A stretch of 64,000 nt of DNA from Cricetomys ansorgei (GCA_026225945.1 JAMJFZ010002307.1:5245001-5309000), one strand, 5' to 3'; shown: positions 22,105-31,990, counted from the stretch's first letter. Translations and numbers: made by a program. Notes: generated by a model not told the origin, from the sequence alone.

Positions 22105-23463
22105 CATCAACATCACCATGATCATCACCATCATCATCATCATCACCATCATCATCATCACCATCATCACCATCACCATGATCATCACCATCATCATCAT
22201 CACCATCATTATCATCCATCATCATCATCATCACCATCACCGTCATCATGATCATCACCATCACCATCATCACCATCACTATCATCATCATCATGATCAT
22301 CACCATCATCACCATCATCACCATCATCATCACCATCACTATCATGATCATCATGATCATCACCATCATCATCATCATCATCAACATCACCATGATCATC
22401 ACCATCATCATCATCATCACCATCATCATCATCACCATCATCACCATCACCATGATCATCACCATCATCATCATCATCACCATCATCATCATCACCATCA
22501 TCACCATCACCATGATCATCACCATCATCACCATCATCACCATCACCATGATCATCACCATCATCATCATCATCACCATCATTATCATCCATCATCATCA
22601 TCATCACCATCACCGTCATCATGATCATCACCATCACCATCATCACCATCACCATCATCATCATCACTATCATCATCATCATGATCATCACCATCATCAT
22701 CATCACCATCACTATCATCAGCATCATGATCATCACCATCATCATCATCATCAACATCACCATGATCATCACCATCACCATCATCATCATCACCATCATC
22801 ACCATCACCATGATCATCACCATCATCATCATCATCACCATCACCGTCATCATGATCATCACCATCACCATCATCACCATCACTATCATCATCATCATGA
22901 TCATCACCATCATCACCATCATTATCATCCATCATCATCATCATCACCATCACTGTCATCATGATCATCACCATCACCATCATCATCATCACCATCATCA
23001 CCATCACCATGATCATCACCATCATCACCATCACCATGATCATCACCATCATCATCATCATCATCATCACCATCACCGTCATCATGATCATCACCATCAT
23101 CACCATCACTATCATCACCATCATCACCATCATCACCATCATCATCATCATCACCATCACTATCATCATCATCATGATCATCACCATCATCATCATCACC
23201 ATCAACATCACCATGATCATCACCATCATCATCATCATCACCATCATCATCATCACCATCATCACCATCACCATGATCATCACCATCATCATCATCATCA
23301 CCATCATTATCATCCATCATCATCATCATCACCATCACCGTCATCATGATGATCACCATCACCATCATCACCATCACCATCACCATCATCACCATCACCA
23401 TCACCATCATCACCATCACCATCATCATCACCACTATCATCATCATCACTGCCGCCACCAACA
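21979..23463. repeat. CAT/ATC tandem array with higher-order structure
   Basis: About 1.48 kb built only from ATC, ACC, ACT, ACG and ATG-type trinucleotide variants. The marker ATTATCATCC occurs at 22208, 22581, 22921 and 23306 (intervals 373, 340, 385), each followed by nearly the same block. Each marker shifts the 3-base phase by one. The long His-, Ile/Thr-, Met/Val- or Asp-rich frames across it are products of the repeat, not proteins. Confidence 0.97.
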
Positions 23464-23635
23464 TCACCATTTACTGTGTATGTGTATATGATGAACACAG
23501 GAGTGTGAGGCTGCCATGGCATGAATGTGGAGGTCAGAGGACACAGCATCCACTCTCTCTTTCCAAGATGGGTTCTGGGGACCGAACTCTAGTCTTCAGG
23601 CTCTAGTCTTCAAGTACTTTCACCCACTGAAATGT
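23464..23635 (-). repeat. B3-like SINE fragment
   Basis: 'gaatgtggaggtcagaggac', 'gatgggttctggggaccgaa' and 'gtactttcacccactga'. Confidence 0.75.
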
Positions 23636-24047
23636 ATTGCGGCCACTACAGGCTGTCAGATAGGACGCAGTGAAGGCATGGGAAAGTGAAGGAAATAGCA
23701 CTGGGGTTATTGTCAATGCAACTGAGGACCAGAGTGTAAAATCAGATAAAACTGGACTATAGGTGTGGAAAGGGTGAGCGAGGGAAGAGGCGATAGCGGC
23801 AGGATGTGTTCACATTACAGTGCAGTTTGGTGGGTCGTCATGACACCCGGATGATCTTTTGTTGGCTGGTTTATTTCATTTACTCTTCAGTAATGAATGG
23901 AGAACTGGAGAAAGAAAACTTGGGATAGTTTGTGCTTTATTTAACTATAGGGAGGAAAAGTGTCTGCTGTCCTTGAAAGGTGGGAAACGTCCATGCCATG
24001 TCTCCTTCCTAGAACAGAGTAGGTTTGGGGAGAAGGATCTTCAGTTT
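23636..24047. other. Intergenic, nothing recognised
   Basis: No repeat recognised. Confidence 0.45.
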
Positions 24048-24258
24048 ATTTTAAGATTTATTTTATTTTTAAATTACGTGTCTGTAACTATGTGGACGTA
24101 CGTGTACTTGTGTTCAGGTGCCCCAGAGGGCGCCAAATCCCCTGGAATTGGATTTATAGTTGGCTGTGCGCTTCCTTCGGAGAACCGGCAGCTGGGAACC
24201 GAACACAGGTCCTCTACAAGAGCAGTAAGCTTCTAACTTTTGAACCTCTCTCCAGACT
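24048..24258 (-). repeat. B2 SINE
   Basis: 'taagatttattttattttta', 'aggtcctctacaagagcagt', 'tgaacctctctccagactc'; last SINE before the St8sia1 promoter. Confidence 0.9.
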
Positions 24259-24898
24259 CAAGGGTAATCTTTATTTTAACTAATCCGTTCGGTTCCATTC
24301 TAGAGGTTGCCTGCCTTTGGGGGCACTGCGTTAGTTCTAAGAAAAGCACAGTACCACCTTTGGTAGATGACTGCATCAACATCTCAAGTTTCACTTCTCA
24401 GTGTGGGAAGACGCTAGAAAAAGACTACAGGGCACAAACTAGTCAGTATGGGCCTTCTGGAGTGCAGCAGACCTCATATCCTGAGCAAAAGGAACTGCGG
24501 CCTGAGCTTTGGTTCCGCGATGACTAAGCTGACTGCTTTTGGAGGTTGCAGACTTTCTTCTTTGTCCTTGCTTAAGGAAATGGAATAGGCAGCCACTAGG
24601 AGGTACCCAAGCCTTTTCGTCTTCTGCCAGGGCTAGCAGAAATGGCTTACAGCGAGTCCCTCCACTAGGCGGGTCCAGGCGGGTAGCACTCTTCCAAGGT
24701 CGCGGTTGTGATAAGCAGCCTTTTAAGAATAAACAGCTTTTTAATCTACAGAGGCAGAAGAGGCGTTATCTCCCCCAAGGTCTGTTGGCTGCAACGCCAG
24801 CCATACGCATCCTTGGATGCGGCTCTGTTCTCTGCAGGGTGGAGGCGAGGTGGCGGACCCCGGTGCACACACCTTCCCCGCGTGCCCGCCAGCCCCAG
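24259..24898. other. St8sia1 upstream flank
   Basis: Unique-looking, rising GC to the right; may contain distal promoter elements. A 146-codon plus-strand frame (24539-24979) runs into the GT tract and is not credible. Confidence 0.45.
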
Positions 24899-24967
24899 TG
24901 TGTTTGTGTGTGCGTGTGCGTGTGCGTGTGTGTGTGTGTGTGCGCCTGTGTGCACGCGCACGCGTGT
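24899..24967 (+). repeat. GT/GC alternating purine-pyrimidine tract upstream of the promoter
   Basis: About 69 bp of TG repeats interrupted by CG steps, ending in GCACGCGCACGCG. It lies 1.02 kb upstream of the start codon. Alternating TG/CG runs are classical Z-DNA-prone sequence. Confidence 0.8.
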
Positions 24968-25295
24968 ATGGGATCGTAGCTCGTGGACCAGATGATTTGG
25001 TTTAAGGAGCCCAGGAAGGAATAGATCTTTGTCAGCCTCCTCACTGCTGATTTATAACCAATCAGTTGCAGAAAGGCGAAGGTGGCAGCAGCCTGGGTAC
25101 GCGGGGTGCATGTCCCCAGTCTATGCACATCCAGGGACAGATATACGTGCGTGTGCATGCATGCACCAGAGGGGCTGCTGTTCTCATTGTCTGCCTCTCT
25201 CTGCAGAGAACAAGGGCAGTGGCCAGGGGCCTGCGCCCTGGGCTAGCGGCTCGGCCCGGAGCGGGTCGCAGGAGGCAATTTCGCGGGTGGGGGAA

Positions 25296-25323
25296 GGGCG
25301 GGGAGACCTTGATTTCCACCAAT
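25296..25323 (+). promoter_or_regulatory. GC box and CCAAT motif
   Basis: GGGCGGGG at 25296-25303 is a canonical Sp/KLF site and CCAAT at 25319-25323 an NF-Y core. They sit close together about 670-700 bp upstream of the start codon. A further GC-box-like motif lies at 25561-25570. Confidence 0.5.
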
Positions 25324-25490
25324 CCTGGGGCGCGTGTCTGCGGAGTCCGGGATGCAGCGGAAGGCTGCGGCGCGCTGCTGAATGAACTGATGAAAACGAG
25401 TTCTTGGCTCGCCCAGGAGGGGCGCGGAGCGAGGGTCCCGGCCGGCGCGGCCGAGGCGCCAGGAGCGGGCTAGCGGTCCCGGGCCACTGT

Positions 25491-25500
25491 GGAAATTTCC
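25491..25500. promoter_or_regulatory. Palindromic kappaB-type site
   Basis: GGAAATTTCC is a perfect 10-bp palindrome and a full match to the NF-kappaB consensus GGRNWYYCC. It lies 490 bp upstream of the St8sia1 ATG, inside the CpG island. I recall NF-kappaB control of the human gene being reported; occupancy here is inference. Confidence 0.55.
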
Positions 25501-25626
25501 AAGGACTTGGCGCGGAGGGGAGAGCGCATCTTAGGGGTACTGGGGCACCGCGGCGGCGCAGGAGGCGGGGAAAGGGCGGTGCAGGGCGCAGGAGCATCTC
25601 TCTCTGGAAGGGACACCGCCTGTCAG

Positions 25627-25674
25627 ATGTCCGGGAGCCAGCCGCGCCTCCTCCAGGACCCCAGCCGAGGGTGA
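25627..25674 (+). other. Upstream ORF 1 (15 codons plus stop)
   Basis: ATG at 25627 opens MSGSQPRLLQDPSRG and stops at TGA 25672-25674. It could reduce scanning to the St8sia1 start if the transcript begins upstream of it. Confidence 0.4.
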
Positions 25675-25679
25675 CCGTG

Positions 25680-25691
25680 ATGCTGCAGTAA
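25680..25691 (+). other. Upstream ORF 2 (minimal, 3 codons plus stop)
   Basis: ATG CTG CAG TAA. It is a very short reading frame 311 nt before the main start. Confidence 0.35.
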
Positions 25692-25745
25692 GGACACTGC
25701 TCTCACCCAGAGCCCTTCAGCCTGCCGTCTGCTGGGAAAGCCACC

Positions 25746-25781
25746 ATGGATTGCTATTCGCACGGAGGCCACTTCCCCTAG
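25746..25781 (+). other. Upstream ORF 3 with optimal start context (11 codons plus stop)
   Basis: CCACCATGG is a full Kozak match, better than either St8sia1 start. It encodes MDCYSHGGHFP and then TAG. If transcribed it should capture a large share of scanning ribosomes, leaving 209 nt for reinitiation at the main ATG. Confidence 0.5.
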
Positions 25782-25897
25782 CAAGAAATCCTTGGAAAAA
25801 GTTGCAACGGCGAAGCTCTTCGTAGCTGACCTCTGGGGCCGTGGCTGGGGTCCCTGAGCCGTGCGTGTGCAAGCAAGAGAGCCCAAGGTGTGCGTGC

Positions 25898-25954
25898 ATG
25901 GGGGGCCGGCCGAGGGGGCGCCCTCCGCTGCCACTTCGCCCAGCTCTGTGCTGA
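25898..25954 (+). other. Upstream ORF 4 (18 codons plus stop)
   Basis: ATG at 25898 (GTGCATGG context) opens an arginine/proline-rich frame and ends at TGA 25952-25954, 36 nt before the St8sia1 ATG. Confidence 0.4.
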
Positions 25955-25990
25955 GGCTCCAGCCGCCGACCCTGGGACGCCGGGGCTGCG

Positions 25991-26226
25991 ATGAGCCCCT
26001 GCGGGCTGGCCCGGAGACACACGTCCAGAGGGGCCATGGCCGTGCTGGCTTGGAAGTTTCCGCGTACCCGGCTGCCGGTGGGAGCCAGTGCTCTCTGTGT
26101 GGTGGTCCTCTGTTGGCTCTACGTCTTCCCAGTCTACCGACTGCCCAACGAGAAGGAGATCGTGCAAGGGGTACTGGCGCAGCGCACGGCTTGGAGGAGG
26201 AACCAGACTGCAGCCAGGCTCTTCAG
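25991..26226 (+). CDS. St8sia1: St8sia1 coding exon 1 (GD3 synthase N-terminus), partial
   Basis: The enzyme is a Golgi type II membrane glycosyltransferase (CAZy GT29) that adds alpha-2,8-linked sialic acid from CMP-Neu5Ac to ganglioside GM3, making GD3 and opening the b-series gangliosides. The 236 nt encode residues 1-78 plus two bases of codon 79 (R). The peptide starts MSPCGLARRHTSRGAMAVLA and closely matches the ST8SIA1 N-terminus as I know it: a short basic tail, a hydrophobic signal anchor at about residues 30-48, the motif FPVYRLPNEKEIVQG in the stem, and sequon N71-Q-T. The exon ends CTTCAG, followed by GT at 26227; in the family the next residues are KQMEDCC, so a phase-2 splice fits. 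All sialylmotifs lie in later exons outside the window. A second in-frame Met (M16, 26036) has a stronger start context (GCCATGG). The reading frame is intact. Identification is from recalled family sequence, not a search. Confidence 0.96.
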
Positions 26227-26232
26227 GTACCC
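26225..26232 (+). promoter_or_regulatory. 5' splice donor of St8sia1 exon 1
   Basis: The sequence AG|GTACCC fits the obligate AG|GTA core but lacks the usual +4/+5 A-G. Reading past it adds about 23 codons with no family resemblance before a TGA at 26297-26299. That supports the protein leaving the genome here. Intron 1 then runs off the window. Confidence 0.88.
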
Positions 26233-26564
26233 ACTCTTGGCCGCTGCTCCCTGCCAGCATCCCTTCCTGCCGGTGTACAGAGGACAGGGCCGCCTGTGAG
26301 GTTTCCCGGTCCTGTGCCTCCTGTACCATGCGCAACCGGCAGTCTTAAGTTAGGTTCACTGTCCTATCCTTCACTCCAAAAGGTGTTTCAGGCACCTTTG
26401 CTTAAGCAAAGACTTTGTTATCTTTCCCTAGTTCGCGTTATAAATTGGCCCATCTCTGGTGCGAAGGGAGACCCAGGACAATTTAGTCCCTACTACTTTT
26501 GGAGAATTTATTTCTTGGACTCTGTAGATGTTTGGAGAAGTAAGCTAGAAGTAGGTTAAGAGGC

Positions 26565-26592
26565 TTTTTTTTTTTTTTTTTTTTTTTTTTTT
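26565..26592 (+). repeat. Poly-T tract (28 nt)
   Basis: Uninterrupted T run followed by a G run, 340 bp into intron 1. It may be the tail of an antisense retroposon, but no SINE body adjoins it. Confidence 0.8.
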
Positions 26593-29059
26593 GCGGGGGG
26601 AGGGTGGTAACAAATGAACCACGCAATGATGGGCAAGCCTCGGTCGCAAAAGCCTGACCAGCTAGCCCTCTTTGCAGTTTTGTGCAGTGCACCCATAGCG
26701 AGTCCAGAGCGCAGAACCGTGACCTACTAAGTGCGATTTTTGTGTCGAAATTTCAACAACTTTTTCATGTCGTATTTTCTCCTCTGACCGATTCTGTGGT
26801 AGAACAAGTTGCTAACCCAAGGTCATTCATCATCTACGAAGTGTGGGGGCTGGAATTTTTACCATTTTAATGCTCTAAAGCGCCGGACTCCTTTTCTTCT
26901 TTGTTTACACTAAGAATATGTTTCTGGAAGACGCGAGGGAAGGGCTTGAAATCAGAAAACAAATAAAACCAAGGCCAGGTTTGAAATTAGGACACCACAG
27001 ATTACTCAAGCTGGTAGTGTTTCTTCTCTTGGGAGGAGGTGTTAACTTAAGGAATAGAAAACTGGTCCACAACAAGGGTTAGGAAGACTGGAGCACAGGT
27101 AAAAATCTCTCGGCGCGATGCAGGCACTTTAGTAGACCTGGCAGGGCTCCCAGGACCACGGAGCAGCTTCACCTTCAGCCAGGGAGCCAGGATGTTGGCT
27201 TGCCTCTCCTGATAGTGGTCTGAGGGAGGAGCTTACAGCCAGGCGAGATCAATGGGAACCTTTTCCACTGCTACTATGACCTAAAGCAAAATCTTTAAAA
27301 ATAATTTCCCTCCTCCTTCCCACTTTTGGAAAGGCCAGAAGTTAAATGGCCCTTTTTAGAGTCTAGAGGAAGGCAGCTGACATTTCTTTCAAATTCCGAG
27401 GAAAGATCTATCTCCTTCTTCCTCTCCCCACTGTTATCAGTTTTTAAAATAACTCAGGTCCCCTTCTAAGTACATAAAGATGACTTTCCCTTCACTTTGA
27501 CAACATCTATTGTAGATGGAAAGCATAGAACCCAGTGGCTCTCTTTTTAGGGGCAGAAGCACTTTTCTTTTCAAGAATGGATGGAAACGAATCAAGAACT
27601 TCCCGTTGGCTTGCAATGAAAGAGCTGACAATATAGAAGCGCAAAAGGCTTCATGGTGTAATAAACACAGGCTGATGGTTTATGAGACACTTGTTTTTTT
27701 TGCCTTTAACCTGGGGTGGTCTTCATCCTGTAACTTGGTTTCTTTGTTCAGAGAATGACTTAGTTAAGTCCATATATCACCAGAGGTACCTAAGCATACA
27801 TCTCTCAAAGCCAATGTCTGTAAAACTCTGCAAAAAGCACTTACTTCATTGAAAACAACTTAAACTTCAAATTAGAATCCAGAGTTTATGCAATGTCTGT
27901 GTCTTAGCCAGGCCCAGAGCACAACCTTGGAATCTTGGATTTCTTATTTATAAAAATGGACAATAAATATCTTCATCCCAGGGTTGTGCTAAGGTTTAAA
28001 TGGGAAAAAGGATATACAATGTCTGGTACCTTGAGTACCCAGAAGATTGTCAACCTGTGATTATCATTCACCAGCTTTCTGCGTATGCCACAACTTCAGG
28101 GATGACATCTGGCCTGCCTGTGGGAGTTCCGAATATGTCACCTGTCACATTTATAGACATATTTTTTCCATGCTGCCTTTCTTGCTTATGTTGATTAAAT
28201 TAATAAACCGAGATTAGGAGTTTGGAAAGACTTGAGAAATTTCATGTTTGTTAAGTTAAAACACTAATTTTTTTGCATTGCCCATTTATAAAATTCTTCA
28301 ATTTTTAAAGATGTATACACAAATAGATAATGTGTACTTATATGAGGAGATAGACACAAACTTGTTGATGACTCCTGAGATAGTATCATATACAGTATAC
28401 ATACAGAGAGATACACATTATAAGCACGTATATCCAGACACTTAGCCAATACCTAGTGCAACCTGACACCATAGGGTGTAAGAGCTGACCTCTCACTAGG
28501 GATTAATGGCAAAGCAAGTAAGTAAACAAATTGGAAGCACCATCCAAAGTTATATAGATGAAAGAGAGGACTTCCTTGTATTTCCAAATGCTATTTCACC
28601 TTCTGGGTTCCCACTGGTTTTTCTGATTTACTTTTCTTGCCGAGAAACCTGTATGAGTTGACTCTCTGCCAGGAGTGTTGTCAAGCAGCTTAGGAGACTG
28701 AAGCATAGCTGTCCAGAACTATGAAGGTTGTGAATTAAGCAAGGAACATCCCAGGTTCTCACGTGGTGGTAGATTAGCCAGCCTCGTTCTAGAAGCTCAC
28801 TTTCTTCCCAATCCTTAGGCAGACTGCTCACTGGGTGGGCCATGATAAGGTAAGTATGGGAGTGCTTGTGTCTCCATGAGCTCCCTATCCAATCCATTTA
28901 CTCTTCAGAAATGAGCCCTTCCCAACCCAACGAGGACTTAGGTGTAAAGCTTTATTCTTGGCACTTGACATGGTAACAACTATGATACCGTAGCCAAATT
29001 AACTGACTGATATCAGCTTATAATTGGAGTGGCTCTGTGAAGGCCTCATATGTGTTGTC
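26593..29059. other. Repeat-poor proximal intron 1
   Basis: About 2.5 kb with no recognisable SINE, L1, LTR or tandem array, unlike the rest of the window. No credible exon is present. It is a candidate location for intronic regulatory elements. Confidence 0.5.
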
Positions 29060-29280
29060 TTTTAAAAGGATTTATTTATTCTTAATTTATGAGTATGATT
29101 GTTTTGCCCACGTACATGTGCACCTCTTGCACGCCTGGTGTCCACAGCGGCCAGAAGAAGGCATTGGATCTTCTGGAACTGGGGTTACAGATGGTTGTGA
29201 GTTGGGAACTGGCAACTGAACTGGGGTCCTCTACAGGAACAGCAAATGCTCTTAGCTGCTCAGCTGTCTTTCCAGCACCC
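29060..29280 (-). repeat. B2 SINE
   Basis: 'aggatttatttattcttaat' tail, 'ggggtcctctacaggaacag' body, 'ctgtctttccagcaccc' head. Confidence 0.93.
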
Positions 29281-29710
29281 TCCTGGTTTTGTCAGCTTTA
29301 ATTCCTTGGGTAAACTTGTATAAAATGGATAAAGATGAACGTGTCTTGGTTCTTAACACAGAGGGGCTTTCTGGACTCCTACAGGAGGAACAAACCTAAA
29401 TGGATGCAGACGTAACCAACTGGGTGTTGAGCCCAAGAGAAGTAGCAGGAGAAACACCAGAAACGGTCCAAATGTGACTCTTCCTACTGGTGGGTCATTG
29501 CTGAGGCAAGCAACTCCCAAAGCGTCCTTCCCCATCTTGCAAAATAAGATGCATGATAGTTCTGCAGGGTCATAGTGAGACGAGCGTGTGCACGGAGCAC
29601 TAGACACATCTCTGCTTGGTCCAGGGCCATAGCAGCAGAAGCCAGGAACTGGAGAAGGTCACAAAGCTTGCGTGAACTTCAAGTAGAAGGAGGAGAACCA
29701 GGTTTCAGAG
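29281..29710. other. Intron, nothing recognised
   Basis: No repeat or exon seen. Confidence 0.45.
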
Positions 29711-29877
29711 AGGAGGTAGGGCTGTCATAGGAGGTAGGGCTGTCATAAGGAGATAGGGCTGTCATAGGAGGTAGGGCTGTCATAAGGAGGTAGGGCTGTC
29801 ATAGGAGGTAGGGCTGTCATAAGGAGGTAGGGCTGTCATAGGAGGTAGGGCTGTCATAAGGAGGTAGGGCTGTCATA
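29711..29877 (+). repeat. Minisatellite, alternating 18/19-bp units (37-bp dimer)
   Basis: Nine units of AGGAGGTAGGGCTGTCAT, alternately 18 and 19 bp (the longer carrying an extra A), total 167 bp. Only one base substitution (G to A in unit 3) is seen, so the array is young. Confidence 0.97.
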
Positions 29878-30151
29878 AGCCTTGATCGAGATTAGAATGG
29901 GATAGGATGGAGAGCTGTGCAGAAAAGGCCATTTTTAGCAGAGAAATGTGGAAATATGTGATTCCTGTGTGGAAAATTCTTAAGTCACCATTGAAGACTC
30001 AGGAGACAGGTTGTCTTGGAGGTCAGGTGGAGCCTGGTCCCAATCTCTGAATGCCTTTAAGGCTGTTACTTGTGGGATGGGGACCAACATTAGCAGTGTT
30101 ACTATCACCAGGGAATTTAGGGGACAGAGGATGCATTAATACATCAAAATG

Positions 30152-30410
30152 GATATGTGTGTGTATGTGTGTGTGTATGCACATGCACGCAGAGCACATG
30201 TGTGTAGGTGCATGTGCACATGTATGTACATGCATGTGGACAGCAGAGGTCAACTGCAGGTGTCATTCCTGAATCACCACCCACCTTAGTTTTTTGAGAC
30301 AGGGTCTCTCCATGAACCTGGAGCTCACCAAGTAGCCTAGGCTGGCTGGCCATCGAGCAACAGGAATCTTCCTCTTTCTGCCTCTTCAGCCATGGATGCC
30401 CAAAGCTTCA
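30152..30410 (-). repeat. B3 SINE with TG-rich tail
   Basis: TG/CATG-rich tail, 'agaggtcaactgcaggtgtc', 'gagacagggtctctccatga', 'ggctggctggccatcgagca'. Confidence 0.85.
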
Positions 30411-30567
30411 GACATTGCCACACTGTCTAGGAGTGGTGAGAAGGGTCTAGCTGTTAATGTATGCCATGTGCATTGAATGTCGGTCATGATAAGGGGTCAA
30501 ATTTGAAAAAGTAGCTTGGGAACAGGTCAGCATAATAAGTTTTGATAGTTAGGAGAATAAACTAGAA

Positions 30568-30700
30568 GCTGGGTATTGGTACATATGTGTGGTTTCAATA
30601 CTTGGGAGACTGTGACAGAATGGGAATCATGAGTTTAAGGCCACATAGGAATGAGACTCTGTCTCCAGAGCAAGCAAACAAACAAACAAACATACAAACC
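30568..30700 (+). repeat. B1-like SINE with AAAC tail
   Basis: 'gtggtttcaatacttgggag', 'gagactctgtctccagagca', then an AAAC-repeat tail. Confidence 0.65.
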
Positions 30701-31540
30701 AAAATAAGACGTTACAGTTATGTTATGGCTTAAAATATGGAAGGATCTTAGCAATAATCAGCATGGAAAAAAAATCTATCATTCAGATTTATTTGGTATA
30801 AAATGTACTTGGCCTCATTCTTAGCACCTGTTCCCCAAAGCTATAAAGTAGATTTTTAAAAAAAAATTCTTTGTTTTACAGATGAGACTATAGGAATCAG
30901 AGAGATCCAAGAGCAAAAAGGAAGAGTTGAACCTCCAGTCTGGAGCTGTTTAATTTCACCCTCTTGCTCATTCTCTGAGGACAATGGGAACAGAGGCATT
31001 GCTACGTCGTTTCTAATCAGACCTTGATTCCCTTTCTCCAGTGTCAACTCGCATCCAGTTTTGATTTGTTAATGTAGTAACATTGGGCTCATGGTTGTCC
31101 TGGAAATAGGCCGGCCTGTGTTGATTTTGTGCGTCTTTCCTTCGGCCTGGGGTTTCCTTTTCCAAGATCCCATCTTCCTGCCTTCATCCAGCTCCCGTCG
31201 GCCTCCTGGGAGCGTGTGACTGTGACTGTGACTGCAAACAAGGCTTCCAAGATGATGTTAGCTCCGTCTAACCTGCTAGCACCCTGGCTGTGGCTGCTCT
31301 TGAGCAAGACAGTTGTCATTACCCATTGTCTGTAAAACATCCCTGGCAGGATTGTTCTGAGATCAGATTAGGTCATGCCTTGGAAATGCCCACAGCTGGA
31401 GCTGGCATGTGACTGATACTCAGGCAGCAGGACCCTCGTCAGCCTGGCTTTCTTTAGTCTCCCCTGTCCTGGGCTGTATTAGAAGCCTCTTCACTGTTCT
31501 TTTCTACCTCTTCCTCCTCTTCCTCTTCTGTTATTTTTAT
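30701..31540. other. Intron, nothing recognised
   Basis: A GTGACTGT micro-repeat at about 31216-31233 only. Confidence 0.45.
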
Positions 31541-31541
31541 C

Positions 31542-31785
31542 TTCTGTGTGCACGCAGGTGCAGGCGCGGTCATTAAGGACAACCTCAGGTTGTTCTCACT
31601 TCCACTCTGAGGCAGGGTCGCTGGTTTTGACATCGCATATTTCGTGCACTGGCCGAAGAGCTTCTTGGGATTCTCTTGCCTCTGCCTCTGTCTTCCCACA
31701 GGAGACGCTGTGCCTTGCTTCTGGGGACTCGACCTCACCCTGGCATGGCAAATGGTTTTAACCAGAGAGCCGTTCTCCCAGCCTG
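31542..31785 (-). repeat. B3 SINE, diverged
   Basis: 'gacaacctcaggttgttctc', 'ctggggactcgacctcaccc' and 'gttctcccagcctg' in B3 order. Confidence 0.6.
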
Positions 31786-31804
31786 TCCCTTTCTCTTTAT
31801 GTTG

Positions 31805-31990
31805 TGTACATATGATTGCAGCTACTAGGGAAACTGAGCCAGGAAGATCAAAAAGTTCAGGACTTGCCTGGGCGCTGGGGTAATTTTCAGCCCCACCAAC
31901 ACCCTGCCTCAAAATGAAAACAGTGAAGAGAAGAAGTGGGGTGCAATGGAGTATGTCCAGCACACACGAGGCCCTAGGTACCATCTCTCA
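31805..31990 (+). repeat. B4-like composite SINE, diverged
   Basis: B1-like 'gcagctactagggaaactga' and 'ccctgcctcaaaatgaaaac', then ID-like 'agtatgtccagcacacacga'. A 176-codon minus-strand frame across this and the B3 is repeat-derived. Confidence 0.45.

Larger units (their letters stand above)
25207..25990 (+). other. St8sia1 promoter-proximal region and 5' leader
   Basis: GC-rich sequence immediately upstream of the St8sia1 start. No TATA box is evident, which fits a CpG-island promoter with dispersed starts. It contains GC boxes (25296-25303, 25561-25570), a CCAAT motif (25319-25323), a kappaB palindrome (25491-25500) and at least four short upstream ORFs. The transcription start cannot be placed from sequence, so the promoter/leader boundary is not defined here. 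Confidence 0.7.
25200..26335. promoter_or_regulatory. CpG island over St8sia1 exon 1
   Basis: CpG dinucleotides are frequent (for example 25425-25475, 25505-25580 and 25905-26000) against a strongly CpG-depleted background on both sides. The island spans promoter, leader and exon 1 and ends shortly after the donor. This is the usual architecture of a regulated tissue-specific or housekeeping vertebrate promoter. Confidence 0.85.

Noticed and set aside
22019..23491. Long overlapping frames (up to 242 codons) rich in His, Ile/Thr, Asp or Met/Val on both strands
   Set aside because: They are translations of the CAT/ATC tandem array, switch composition at each phase slip and exist in several frames at once.
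24539..24995. Overlapping frames of 95-146 codons upstream of St8sia1 as an upstream coding exon
   Set aside because: They run into the GT/GC tract and have no similarity to the gene product, whose N-terminus is complete in the exon at 25991.
25778..26335. 185-codon minus-strand frame antisense to St8sia1 exon 1
   Set aside because: High GC suppresses stop codons in all frames here. No domain is recognisable, and the sense strand carries a clear known exon.
25861..26559. 232-codon plus-strand frame overlapping exon 1 in another phase
   Set aside because: It crosses the splice donor into intron sequence, has no family resemblance and reflects GC-rich composition.
31454..31984. 176-codon minus-strand frame with a glutamate run
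   Set aside because: Spans a B3 and a B4-like SINE; the Glu run comes from a CTC/TTC-rich tract.
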